This document shows, one piece after another, positions 8,580 to 16,861 of a stretch of DNA of 36,598 nt. The first letter of the stretch is position 1. Each line of letters begins with the position of its first letter. The notes under the pieces were generated by a model. The model searched no databases. It was not told where the DNA came from and saw nothing but the letters and a program-made list of their open reading frames with translations. The stretch lies in assembly GCA_029261475.1 (NCBI GenBank), contig JAJDBG010000115.1:1-36598 (forward strand), given 5' to 3'. The stretch is from Nitrospinaceae bacterium. GTDB taxonomy: Bacteria > Nitrospinota > Nitrospinia > Nitrospinales > VA-1. Made by a program: the position numbers and the translations under genes.

Positions 8580-9017
8580 ATGAATACCCTGATTGTTATT
8601 CAATTTATTCTCACCTTGATTTGTGTTTTTGCCTTCATTATTTGCTTCGTCAAATTAAAGAAAATTGAAAAACTGGTTGATCTTGATTCTGTCAAACCTG
8701 AAGAAATTCTGGATTTAAAAGATTCGATTGAAGAATTAAATCAAGAAGCCCTAAAGATTGCGAGAGAAATTGGCGAAAAGCTAGAAGAGTACCGGGAATT
8801 GGATTTTTCTGAGCAGAATACCATTCGGTCCAATCAATCCAGAGAATATTCCCCTGCGCCAAAGGCACCTCCTCACTCTCAAAAGTCTGATAAATACGCT
8901 TCAGCGTTGAGGCTTGTTGAAGAGGGGGAAAGTGTTAAAGAAGTGGCGCAAAAACTAAAGCTTCCCGTTGGGGAAATCGAGCTGGCGTTGGAATTGAGGA
9001 AAAAATCCTACGATTGA
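8580..9017 (+). CDS. Membrane-anchored DUF2802/DUF6115-like flagellar-associated protein
   Basis: A 145-residue protein with one N-terminal membrane segment (about 3-24), a Glu/Lys-rich coiled coil (25-75), a proline-rich linker (about 90-100) and a C-terminal helix-turn-helix-like unit, YASALRLVEEGESVKEVAQK onward. That C-terminal pattern is the one seen in DUF2802/DUF6115-type proteins, which often sit next to chemotaxis or flagellar genes. The role is unknown; the fold is predicted to be cytoplasmic. It lies 16 bases after the small acidic protein and 51 bases before the FliK-like gene, so all are likely in one transcript. Confidence 0.6.
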   Translation: MNTLIVIQFILTLICVFAFIICFVKLKKIEKLVDLDSVKPEEILDLKDSIEELNQEALKIAREIGEKLEEYRELDFSEQNTIRSNQSREYSPAPKAPPHSQKSDKYASALRLVEEGESVKEVAQKLKLPVGEIELALELRKKSYD

Positions 9018-9068
9018 GTATGGAATTTTTTTGTTATTTTCAAATGCCTATTCAGTTGAGAGTCTGCC

Positions 9069-10547
9069 TTGTTAATCAATGATCTCCCAAATAATCTTTT
9101 AAAAATCCTTGCCGGAGAAAATGGTCTTCCTCCGTTAGACCCCGTTTTCATTAAGTCTCTAAACCTGGGGCAAATCCTGACAGCTACCGTCATCAAACCT
9201 TTTGCGAAGAATCAGGCTTTGATAGACTTAGGGGGTGGACAGAAGACAGTGAGTCAAACGTCTTCCAGTGTCACCGTGGGGCAGACAGTGCAAGTCAAAG
9301 CAGAGCAACTGGGGCCGACACCTGTTTTCAAAATTATACCCGACTCGAAACCCCCTCAATTAGAAGATTCACTGACAATAAATTCTCCCAAAGACACAGG
9401 GGGGCGCAAGGCAGAGCCCACCCGTGCAATAAAACTTTCAGGGTTTGAAGGTTCTAATCAATTGAATCTTAAAACTGGCGAATCCGTAGAGGCTAAGGTC
9501 ACCGCATTGCTACCCGACTCTCAGGTAAAAGCTGTGATCAAGGGACAGGAATTTGTGATCCGCCTGCCAGACAATCAAGTCCAAGCCGGGGATACTTTAA
9601 CGTTGAAGTCGAATGGGAGAAATTCCTTTGACCTTCTTTTAAGCAGTAACTCTATTGCAGGCGAAACAAACACAGCAACAGTCAGTACGGCAATGATAAA
9701 ACCCTATTTGCTGACGAAAGCAGCATTGCCTCAGTTGGCCCAAAATTTGGTTAATTTGCTGGAAACAATTCCAGAAAATTTCAAAATCGATCCAGGTCAA
9801 GTGGTGCGTTTGAAAGAAGTATTAGAACTGCTTGTTCCTAAAGAAGGGCCGCCGCCCAATGCAGATCAAATAAAAAGTCAGGTTGGAACAACAGCTCAGT
9901 CTACCGAAAATAAATTGCTGAAATCACTAGTTTCTGTGGAGACTAAAAATTTTGAACATGCGACTCTTGAACTGAATAAAGACTTTAAAGCGCAATTATT
10001 GCTATTAAAAGCGGGATTGGAAAGCCAGGTTCAACTAAACAATCAACGAACCGAAGCCAGTTCGCTACTGAACGCCATAAAATTGACCGCGGATAATATT
10101 GAGTTGAACCAATTGTCGAATCAATTTTCCAAGCAAGAAGGTCAGGCTTTTGTTCTCCAAGTCCCAAACCCCTTTTCAGGGCAGGACAAGCAAATAAAAA
10201 TTTTTGTCAGGAATAATCAGCCGGAAGACGAGTCTGGAAAAGGTAAGGGAAAAGAAAAGCAAAATTACAATATGGTATTTTTGCTCAATTTGTCTTCATT
10301 GGGTAGCCTTGAAATTGATGCCAAGGTATCAGGTGGACTCGTATCCATTAAATTCGGGACAGATAATGAAGCGATTTCCCATTATATTCAATCTCATGTG
10401 TCTGAGTTGCATGCAGTTCTGGAGGGTTTGGGTTTTTCTGGCTCGACAGAGTGTTGTGTCAAAAAAGACAAAGAAATTCAATTTGAAGACGATTTTTCCG
10501 ATTTGATGGTCAACAGTAGTTCAAAACTGGTAGATATTGAAACATGA
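9069..10547 (+). CDS. FliK-like flagellar hook-length control protein
   Basis: FliK proteins measure hook length and switch the export apparatus. This 492-residue protein has a variable, Gln/Ser/Thr-rich N-terminal region and a C-terminal Flg_hook domain (about 395-480) with the beta pattern FLLNLSSLGSLEIDAKVSGG and VSIKFGTDNEAISHYIQSHV, then the ELHAVLEGLGF helix. The only usable start is TTG at 9069: an in-frame TGA at 9057 closes the frame upstream. The weak GAGAG site fits. Its stop overlaps the start of the FlhB-like gene (ATGA), a pairing found elsewhere. It may be FliK itself or a paralogue, since the remaining hook genes are absent. Confidence 0.72.
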   Translation: MLINDLPNNLLKILAGENGLPPLDPVFIKSLNLGQILTATVIKPFAKNQALIDLGGGQKTVSQTSSSVTVGQTVQVKAEQLGPTPVFKIIPDSKPPQLEDSLTINSPKDTGGRKAEPTRAIKLSGFEGSNQLNLKTGESVEAKVTALLPDSQVKAVIKGQEFVIRLPDNQVQAGDTLTLKSNGRNSFDLLLSSNSIAGETNTATVSTAMIKPYLLTKAALPQLAQNLVNLLETIPENFKIDPGQVVRLKEVLELLVPKEGPPPNADQIKSQVGTTAQSTENKLLKSLVSVETKNFEHATLELNKDFKAQLLLLKAGLESQVQLNNQRTEASSLLNAIKLTADNIELNQLSNQFSKQEGQAFVLQVPNPFSGQDKQIKIFVRNNQPEDESGKGKGKEKQNYNMVFLLNLSSLGSLEIDAKVSGGLVSIKFGTDNEAISHYIQSHVSELHAVLEGLGFSGSTECCVKKDKEIQFEDDFSDLMVNSSSKLVDIET

Positions 10548-10828
10548 AACGAAACAGAGCCACAGGAAAGACTGCCGTTACCCTAAAGTATGATGCTCAA
10601 AAGGGTAGCGCGCCAAAAGTTACGGCAAAAGGGAGGGGGGATGTTGCGGATAGGATCATCGCATTGGCCCAGGAAAAAGGGATTCCTATCAAAGAAGATC
10701 CTGATCTTGTTGCTGTCCTGGCTCAAATTGATGTGGGGAAGGACATTCCGGCCTCCCTTTACAAGGTTGTGGCCGAATTATTGGCTTTCGTTTACAGTTT
10801 GAACAGTAAGCACACCAAACAATTATAA
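10544..10828 (+). CDS. FlhB C-terminal domain homologue
   Basis: A 94-residue protein matching only the cytoplasmic C-terminal part of FlhB. It reads AVTLKYDAQKGSAPKVTAKG, then ADRIIALAQEKGIPIKEDP, LVAVLAQIDVGKDIP and LYKVVAELLAFVYSLN. In FlhB the start of this segment carries the NPTH autocleavage site; here it is absent, so self-cleavage is not expected. Stand-alone FlhB-tail proteins are known in several phyla next to FliK-like genes. It is translated from an ATG overlapping the previous stop, so its amount is tied to the FliK-like protein, consistent with the FliK-FlhB specificity switch. Its exact role is not established. Confidence 0.82.
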   Translation: MKRNRATGKTAVTLKYDAQKGSAPKVTAKGRGDVADRIIALAQEKGIPIKEDPDLVAVLAQIDVGKDIPASLYKVVAELLAFVYSLNSKHTKQL

Positions 10829-10844
10829 GCTTGGGGCTTTTACC

Positions 10845-10873
10845 TTGACGAATAAGACTGACTTTGCTATCCT
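10845..10873 (+). promoter_or_regulatory. Sigma70-type promoter for the LysM transglycosylase
   Basis: TTGACG (10845-10850), a 17-base spacer, and TATCCT (10868-10873). It leaves a leader of about 110 bases before the TTG at 10991; the leader is rich in A/T tracts. Confidence 0.45.
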
Positions 10874-10990
10874 TTTAAAAAAAAAGGGTTTACTTAATAT
10901 TTGAATCTTTTTTCTATCCCAAAAGATGCTCCCTCCTAGTAGTAAAAAAAGTAGTTTTTTTTAATATAGTAATTACAGAAAGAACAAAAA

Positions 10991-13177
10991 TTGTTTTTTA
11001 ATATAAAAATCCGGTTTTGCTTCGTTCTTGCTCTTGGTTTCCTATTCTCGGCTGATTTAGTCGATGCAAAACTGTCGAAACAACCTTTTATCGATTCCGA
11101 AGTTTTTAAAGTTCCGCGAGGTTTGGAAGCGCGTGTCAACTTTTGGAAGGACGTTTACTCAAAGTACCCTATGAGTCAAGCTATTGTTCATGATTCAAAT
11201 GACTTGAGTATCGTTTACGAGGTTGTGGATTTGGGGAGCACTAAATTATCCCGTCGAGCCAGAGACAGGAAAACGGATCGAGTCAAAGCCAAGTATAGAG
11301 CTATCCTTAGGAAATTATCAAAAAGCAAACTCACGTCTGGATTGTCCAGTGAGGAGCTTCGCGTTTATCGTATGGTAAAGAGCAATTTTAAAAAAGCGGC
11401 TCGAAGCATCCGAGTGCAAATAGGTCAAAGCGATCGATTTAAAAGAGGAATCGAAAGATCTGGTTTGTACATGGACGAGATTCGTAGGATTTTTAGGAAT
11501 CAAGGACTTCCCGAAGCACTCTCTTTCCTTCCTCATGTAGAGTCGTCTTTTTACATTGGAGCATACTCGAGTGCTGGCGCGGCAGGGATTTGGCAATTTA
11601 CGAGAGGTACTGGCAGGCTTTTTATGAAGGTAGGTTACGACGTGGATGAGCGCAGAGATCCTATACTTTCCAGTCATGCCGCTGCAAAATTATTAAAGCT
11701 GAATTATAAGACTCTTAAGAATTGGCCTTTGGCGATAACTGCATACAATCATGGTCTTAACGGGATGAGACGTGCGCAGAGAAAAGTTGGTAATGATATG
11801 GCCAAGGTGATAGATAAATATCGTAGTCGTAGCTTTGGTTTTGCCTCAAAAAACTTTTTTGCCGAGTTTTTAGCAGCTGTCCATGTTGCTCAGAATAAAG
11901 AAAAATATTTCACTAATTTGAACATTGCCAAGCCCTTTAAGAAATCCACTGTCCGGTTTGATGACTACATACATATTGACACCATCTCGAAAAACTGGAA
12001 ATTATCAAATGAGGAAATAGCCGAGTACAATCCATCATTGCGCAATCCAGTGATCTCAGGTGAAAAAAGAATTCCGATGGGTTACGTTTTTCAGGTTCCT
12101 GCGAAACGTTTGAGTAGTCTAGCGGCTTTGTATAACCGGATTCCTCCGCATGAGAAATTTCCAGGTCAAGTTCGTTCCCAATGGCATACCGTCCGTCGTG
12201 GGCAAACCCTTTCAGGCATTGCTGTTAAGTATGGCACCACAGTAAAAAAACTGAAATTATATAATTCGATCGGTAGAAGAAATCAAATTTATGTAGGGCA
12301 GGTGTTGACATTACCCGGGAAAGGGAGGGCTGCTCGAGAGAGAAGTTGGCGCAAAGCAAAGCCTGCCTTTAGCATTAGTAATGTCCAGACAGTGAAGTAT
12401 CGGGTTCGTAAGAAAGATAACCTGACAAAAATTGCTCGACGTTTTGGTTCCAATGTGCATCAATTGGCACGCTTGAATGGTATTCGGGATATGAATTCTT
12501 TGAGACCCGGGCAATGGTTGAAAGTTCCCAGTGGAAAAATATCCTCAACTATCCAGAAGCCTGTAACTAAAACTGAGCCAGTAGTAGTAGCAATGGCGAA
12601 ACCTGTTGTTAAGGCTAAAACAGAGAATTTCTCGCTGAAAGTAAAGCCGGGAAGGCAATCTGCCTCTCAGAGCAAATCAGGTCAGATAAAATTAGCGAAC
12701 CTGGATCTATTGAATCAGAAACGTCCAGCTTTCAGACCCGTTTCTTTTAAGACCAGCTCCAAGCATGAGTCTCATGTTGGCTGGATAACGGTAGATTTTG
12801 ACGAAACTCTGAGCCATTATTCAGAGTGGGCCAAGGTTTCTATTCGTAGTCTGCGTCGGCATAATAAAATGAGCCGAAGGAAATCACTTTCCGTAAGTGA
12901 TAAATTTGTAGTCCCTTTTGATAGAGTTTCTGCTGATAGCTTTGAAGAAAAAAGGCAAGAATACCATAAGGCTATTCAGGAAGATTTTTTCAATAACTAT
13001 GAAATAAAGAAATTGATTGTTCGTAATATCAAGAAGGGGGAAACGTTGTGGGAGATTTGCAACGATAACAACTCAGTGCCACTCTGGCTTTTGAGCAGTT
13101 ATAATTCAGAAAAAGATATTCATTCCCTTTCCGTTGGTGAACCGATTGTTATTCCTTTGATTGCTCCCAATGCCTGA
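10991..13177 (+). CDS. MltD-type membrane-bound lytic transglycosylase with LysM repeats
   Basis: A 728-residue exported peptidoglycan-cleaving enzyme. TTG at 10991 gives a signal peptide (1-26, ending VDA). The SLT catalytic domain (about 150-270) contains the catalytic glutamate E184 in LPHVESSF, SSAGAAGIWQF, and AITAYNHGLNGM, typical of MltD. LysM-like modules follow: two clear ones (about 397-440 and 469-514) and two degenerate ones (about 597-644 and 676-724), plus a LysM-like stretch around 325-375 containing EEIAEYNPSLRNP. This makes it longer than E. coli MltD, which has two LysM. The wide module set may fix it to septal or flagellar cell-wall sites; proximity to flagellar genes allows a role in opening the wall for flagella, but that is inference. 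Confidence 0.9.
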   Translation: MFFNIKIRFCFVLALGFLFSADLVDAKLSKQPFIDSEVFKVPRGLEARVNFWKDVYSKYPMSQAIVHDSNDLSIVYEVVDLGSTKLSRRARDRKTDRVKAKYRAILRKLSKSKLTSGLSSEELRVYRMVKSNFKKAARSIRVQIGQSDRFKRGIERSGLYMDEIRRIFRNQGLPEALSFLPHVESSFYIGAYSSAGAAGIWQFTRGTGRLFMKVGYDVDERRDPILSSHAAAKLLKLNYKTLKNWPLAITAYNHGLNGMRRAQRKVGNDMAKVIDKYRSRSFGFASKNFFAEFLAAVHVAQNKEKYFTNLNIAKPFKKSTVRFDDYIHIDTISKNWKLSNEEIAEYNPSLRNPVISGEKRIPMGYVFQVPAKRLSSLAALYNRIPPHEKFPGQVRSQWHTVRRGQTLSGIAVKYGTTVKKLKLYNSIGRRNQIYVGQVLTLPGKGRAARERSWRKAKPAFSISNVQTVKYRVRKKDNLTKIARRFGSNVHQLARLNGIRDMNSLRPGQWLKVPSGKISSTIQKPVTKTEPVVVAMAKPVVKAKTENFSLKVKPGRQSASQSKSGQIKLANLDLLNQKRPAFRPVSFKTSSKHESHVGWITVDFDETLSHYSEWAKVSIRSLRRHNKMSRRKSLSVSDKFVVPFDRVSADSFEEKRQEYHKAIQEDFFNNYEIKKLIVRNIKKGETLWEICNDNNSVPLWLLSSYNSEKDIHSLSVGEPIVIPLIAPNA

Positions 13178-13289
13178 ATTTTAGCGTCGCTTGTCGATGC
13201 TTTGTTTGGTTAATTATAGTAGGGTCAAATCTATACTTTATATTTATTGTTGGTCTAGGGTGAGGGAAGCATGTTTTTCAATGTGTGTG

Positions 13290-14033
13290 TCAAAATCCTC
13301 GCAATGCTGATAGAACGGCCTTGCAATGTCCTTCTACCCGTTTTTGAACAGGAAAGTTCGTTCCTGTCTCTAAGGTAAAGCAACAACAGGTTTTCTTGTG
13401 GAATGAGTATAAAGCCATAGGCCAAAAGTCCATTTGATCTGGATCTTTGAGCCGGCTGATGATTCCATTTTCTGCCGGCAACCCATCAATTTCATGCTGT
13501 TGATTGATGGGCATAATAGTGGAGACTTCTTGTAATATTTTTTTGCCGAGGTTCTGATTTTTATCGTGGAACTGGGATTTTTGGTACAGGTAATAGCCAG
13601 GGCTGTCCACGTCTTCGTGCAACTCTAAGGTCAGGTCAAATGGAGATGCGAAAACAGATTGTGCCAATTTTACTTCGAGAGGCGGATTGTCCAATTTGAA
13701 TTGACGGTTCAAATCGATATCTTCAGCATTATTACGTGTGTTGTGTTCGAAGCCATAGGGATTCAAGCAGGGGAGAATAATTATCTCCCATGTTTCTAGA
13801 AAAGATTGCAGTAGCGATTGTTCGAGAAGTTGTAGTATTGCGAGTGCACCGGCTGGCTCGTCCCCATGAATCCCTGCGGAAATTAAAGCGCGTTTGTTGC
13901 CATGAGTGCCCATTTGGATTTTCAGAATCGGATAATTGGATTCGGTTTTTCCAATTTCATCCATGGACACATTTTCCCTTTGCACAGAGTGGGCCCAACA
14001 ATTCAATCGTTCTAATACGGAGGAATATTTCAA
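13290..14033 (-). CDS. M14-family succinylglutamate desuccinylase/aspartoacylase-like protein
   Basis: A 247-residue zinc-dependent deacylase/carboxypeptidase-like protein. Visible zinc ligands are H56 and E59 in SAGIHGDEPAG and H139 in LELHED; DLNRQF (N109, R110) is the substrate-binding pair, and TLETGT near the C-terminus carries the catalytic glutamate. The family cleaves N-acyl amino acids or peptides; the substrate here cannot be read. The start is TTG at 14033, the only good one, because the frame is closed by a TAA 24 bases upstream. It is convergent with the transglycosylase and 49 bases downstream of nth, with which it may be co-transcribed. No signal peptide, so it is cytoplasmic. 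Confidence 0.82.
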   Translation of the reverse strand: MKYSSVLERLNCWAHSVQRENVSMDEIGKTESNYPILKIQMGTHGNKRALISAGIHGDEPAGALAILQLLEQSLLQSFLETWEIIILPCLNPYGFEHNTRNNAEDIDLNRQFKLDNPPLEVKLAQSVFASPFDLTLELHEDVDSPGYYLYQKSQFHDKNQNLGKKILQEVSTIMPINQQHEIDGLPAENGIISRLKDPDQMDFWPMALYSFHKKTCCCFTLETGTNFPVQKRVEGHCKAVLSALRGF

Positions 14034-14082
14034 TGGTTTGGGATGCTGTACTTAATTATGTAATAGGGGAAGGTTTAAAAAA

Positions 14083-14790
14083 TCAGTCGAGTGATTTGGC
14101 GTCAAACTGACATTCTTCAGAAATCGAACATTCCTTGCAGTTGAAGTTCCGCGCTGTGCATACATAGCGACCATGCAATATCAAGTAACGGTGAGCTGAG
14201 GCAAGCCATTGGGTCGGTGTGTTTTCTAGAAGTTTCTTTTCGGTCTCTAATACCGTTTTACCTGGGGCCAGCCCTGTTCTGTTGGAAACCCGAAAAACAT
14301 GTGTGTCCACTGCAATGGTTGCTTGCCCAAAACCTTCATTCAAAACCACATTGGCTGTCTTTCTTCCAACACCAGGTAGTCTTTCCAAAGCGATTCTTGT
14401 AGAGGGGACCTTTCCCTCATACTCTTCCAATAGAAGCTGGCAGGTTTTGATGATATTTGTCGCTTTGGTGGGTGCTAGCCCAATGGTTTTGATCAAATTA
14501 CGGAGCCTGATTTCGCCGCATTCGAGGAAATCCTGGGGAGTTTTATACTGTTTGAATAGTTGTTCGGTTACTTTATTGACCGACTTATCGGTTGCCTGTG
14601 CGCTTAAAATAACGGCAAGCAATAATTCAAAGTGATTATTGTAATAAAGCTCGGACTTTGCGTCGGGTAGGCTTTTTTTGAGCTTTTGGTAAAGCTTATT
14701 TGCAGTCTTGGCGTCCAATATTGTCGTGGGGGAGGAGCACGTGGCTAGTTTGAATAGAAAGGGTATTACTTCTCCAGTGATTTGGCGCAT
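14083..14790 (-). CDS. nth: Endonuclease III, base-excision DNA glycosylase/AP lyase
   Basis: Nth removes oxidised pyrimidines and cuts at the abasic site. The protein has the helix-hairpin-helix LERLPGVGRKTANVV with the catalytic lysine K144, the general aspartate D162 in VDTHV, and the C-terminal iron-sulfur ligands C211-X6-C218-X2-C221-X5-C227. ATG at 14790 gives 235 residues and overlaps the SUMF1-family gene by 25 bases. A TTG at 14718 would give 211 residues, exactly the E. coli length, and would remove the overlap; the start is unsettled. The gene lies immediately downstream of the SUMF1-family gene on the same strand. Confidence 0.94.
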   Translation of the reverse strand: MRQITGEVIPFLFKLATCSSPTTILDAKTANKLYQKLKKSLPDAKSELYYNNHFELLLAVILSAQATDKSVNKVTEQLFKQYKTPQDFLECGEIRLRNLIKTIGLAPTKATNIIKTCQLLLEEYEGKVPSTRIALERLPGVGRKTANVVLNEGFGQATIAVDTHVFRVSNRTGLAPGKTVLETEKKLLENTPTQWLASAHRYLILHGRYVCTARNFNCKECSISEECQFDAKSLD

Positions 14791-15524
14791 CGTACGCCAA
14801 CCCAGTAATCTTCTGTCGCGTCGGCGAGCCCTCGCATTCTGATGGTGACGCGTATGTCTTCCTCCTCTTCAACCCAGGAGCCACCCCTTATAACACGCCA
14901 GCTTTGTTGTGTTTGGGGACCTTGAGGATTTTTTTCTGGACTGACTGAGTAGTATTTTATGGAGTACCAGTCGTTGACCCACTCCCAAACGCTTCCCATC
15001 ATATCGTGTAAGCCCCAGGCATTGGGTTTTTTGGTTCCTCTAGTGGGATATTTTCTGAAAGAATTCCCTCCCCACCAAAGGTAGGCATCGTTGATTTCAT
15101 CACCTTCGGGATTGTCCGTCTGGCTTCCTGCGCGTGCGGCATATTCCCATTCCGCCTCTGTTGGAAGGCGTTTTCCTTGTTTCTTGCAGAAAGTGCGGGC
15201 CGACCGCCAGTCTATTCCAGAAATGGGGAGGTTTGGGCCTTTATAGGTGGCATTATTAACGACCATGACCTTTTCCCATTTTTCTTGCGAAGCCTCATAT
15301 TTATCCATATAGAAACTATCGAGACAAACCTTATGAGCAGGGCGTTCCCTTTCATTGTCCCAGCCTTCATCGTGGTACCAGAAGACTTTATCTGTTCCCA
15401 TCATATAACAACCCTCTTTGATCAAAACCATGTCGGTTTCTTCAGAAAAAGAGGGGCTGGGGAGAGTTAGGCAGAGACTTAAAAGTAAAAGAAAAGCTGG
15501 AATAATTCGATCTGTAATTTTCAT
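14766..15524 (-). CDS. Exported SUMF1/FGE-domain protein without catalytic cysteines
   Basis: A 252-residue protein with a signal peptide (about 1-27, ending SFS) and a complete SUMF1 fold: MVLIKEGCYMMGTD, HKVCLDSFYMDKYEAS, SGIDWRSARTFCKKQGKRLP, TEAEWEYAARAGSQ, GLHDMMGSVWEWVNDW, and RVIRGGSWVEEEE to YWVGVRCAK. The catalytic cysteine pair of true formylglycine-generating enzymes normally follows RGGS; here that place holds WVEEEEDIR, so it should not oxidise sulfatases. The start chosen is ATG 15524 rather than 15533, because the likely -10 box (15532-15537) overlaps the latter. Exact function unknown; it may be a substrate-binding or structural member. Confidence 0.85.
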   Translation of the reverse strand: MKITDRIIPAFLLLLSLCLTLPSPSFSEETDMVLIKEGCYMMGTDKVFWYHDEGWDNERERPAHKVCLDSFYMDKYEASQEKWEKVMVVNNATYKGPNLPISGIDWRSARTFCKKQGKRLPTEAEWEYAARAGSQTDNPEGDEINDAYLWWGGNSFRKYPTRGTKKPNAWGLHDMMGSVWEWVNDWYSIKYYSVSPEKNPQGPQTQQSWRVIRGGSWVEEEEDIRVTIRMRGLADATEDYWVGVRCAKSLEK

Positions 15525-15531
15525 AAATATC

Positions 15532-15560
15532 ATTGTACTCAGGGTTTATAGCAAGGTCAA
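15532..15560 (-). promoter_or_regulatory. Sigma70-type promoter for the SUMF1-family gene, possibly leaderless
   Basis: On the minus strand TTGACC (15560-15555), a 17-base spacer, then TACAAT (15537-15532). The -10 box ends 7 bases before ATG 15524, so transcription would begin at or near the first codon base. That suggests a leaderless message and argues against the ATG at 15533. Confidence 0.6.
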
Positions 15561-15712
15561 TACCAACAAAAAAGTTGATTGAACGGATAATGTTTTTCGG
15601 GTGGTTTTCAGTTCAATTGCAAAGAAATGAATTTTGAGATGATCAATTATTTTGAAGTTTTAGCTTTGATGGTCGATACTATAACAGATAGCCTTTAACT
15701 TGCGAAAAAACG

Positions 15713-16861
15713 ATGACTACTCAGCCTAAAATAATTGCGATTTCCGTATTTGCGACGTTTTTTATTTTTTTAATTTCTATTCTTGACCTTGAAGCCAGTG
15801 AAAAAAGCAAAGAAGACTTCCGCAAAAAAATTTCTGTGGAAGATTTTGGGCCACCTGCTGGTTGGGCAAAAAGCTACAACCCTGGTACTTTGATTGCGGA
15901 CTCGTTAAGAAAGGGATTAAAGGATAAAGGCTATACTGTTATTTCTTCCTTTGGCTCTGAAGGACAAGATTCCCAATCAATGGGGACATGGGAAGAAATG
16001 GTGAATGCTTTGGGAATAGGAGACACGGCAACGGTTCCAACGAAGAAAATGGCTATGAATGGAGATATGAGTGCCAACTCCACCGCGGTACCTTCTGGTA
16101 TGAAAAGCGGAGAAATGGGGGCCATGCCAATGAAAAATGCTAATGGAAAAATGGATCCAATGGGTATGAATAGCAAAAAAAAGGGGGCGGTAGAGGTCCG
16201 AAAGCGTCTGAAAAAGAGGATCCTAAATCCAGCTCAATTATTGATTCGTGGCTCGGTGTGGACCTTTGATCCTTCCACTAAATCAATGTTCGTAAATAAA
16301 AATAGAAAAAGACCCGGTTTCGCTTCATTAGAAACTGCCAGAATTAAATTTGATGTAGAGTTGGTGGATACTATGTCGGGTAAGGTGCTTTGGAAGGATA
16401 ATGTCTTATCTGAGATAGGTGGAGGAGAGAAGCTGTTCTCATCAAATATGTTAAAAGGCTGGCCGCATGACATTGATGATTTTTATTTGACCTCATTGGG
16501 GTTTAGTTTGAATACTGCGGTTGCAAGTGCTCTAGGTGAAATTGAGAAGCGTCTGAAGAATATTCCATTGGAAGGTCAAGTTATAGCCGCTGATGAAAGT
16601 AAAAAAATGGTTTGGATCAATCTGGGAAAAGATGTTGATGTCTCCGTTCGCGAAGTGTTCAACGTTTACGATATCAAATTTGACTGGAAAGACCCTGATA
16701 CAAATGTGAGTCTTGGAGATGAATACATACTCCAAGGTGCTGTGAAAATTTTGGAAACTCAAGATGGCATTTCGCGTGCAAAAATATTGGCTGGCGATAC
16801 GATAAGACCAGGCCACATTGCTCGCTTGAGAAATATAGAAAGGCTCAATGATGGAAGATGA
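15713..16861 (+). CDS. Exported protein with methionine-rich linker, CsgG/FlgT-like halves
   Basis: A 382-residue protein with an N-terminal hydrophobic signal segment (about 7-25). The first region (about 38-80: VEDFGPPAGWAKSYNPGTLI and then DKGYTVISS) and the middle (RGSVWTFD, ARIKFDVELVDTMSGKVLWKD) resemble the alpha/beta pattern of CsgG- and FlgT-type periplasmic proteins, while the C-terminal part (about 285-372) looks like a small beta-barrel. Between them residues 113-152 hold ten methionines with Gly, Lys and Asn, a low-complexity insert that is unusual and could bind soft metals such as copper. I do not recognise an exact family; the CsgG/FlgT likeness is weak. It is followed, with overlap, by the 88-residue gene. 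Confidence 0.65.
   Translation: MTTQPKIIAISVFATFFIFLISILDLEASEKSKEDFRKKISVEDFGPPAGWAKSYNPGTLIADSLRKGLKDKGYTVISSFGSEGQDSQSMGTWEEMVNALGIGDTATVPTKKMAMNGDMSANSTAVPSGMKSGEMGAMPMKNANGKMDPMGMNSKKKGAVEVRKRLKKRILNPAQLLIRGSVWTFDPSTKSMFVNKNRKRPGFASLETARIKFDVELVDTMSGKVLWKDNVLSEIGGGEKLFSSNMLKGWPHDIDDFYLTSLGFSLNTAVASALGEIEKRLKNIPLEGQVIAADESKKMVWINLGKDVDVSVREVFNVYDIKFDWKDPDTNVSLGDEYILQGAVKILETQDGISRAKILAGDTIRPGHIARLRNIERLNDGR

Noticed and set aside
10871-10888. CCTTTT with A-run and AAAAGG as a terminator after the FlhB-like gene.
   Set aside because: The stem is only A/T pairs plus two G-C, has no T-run on the plus strand, and it overlaps the likely promoter of the next gene.
14217-14635. Plus-strand frames over nth.
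   Set aside because: Shadows of nth, which keeps its catalytic Lys, Asp and four iron-sulfur cysteines.
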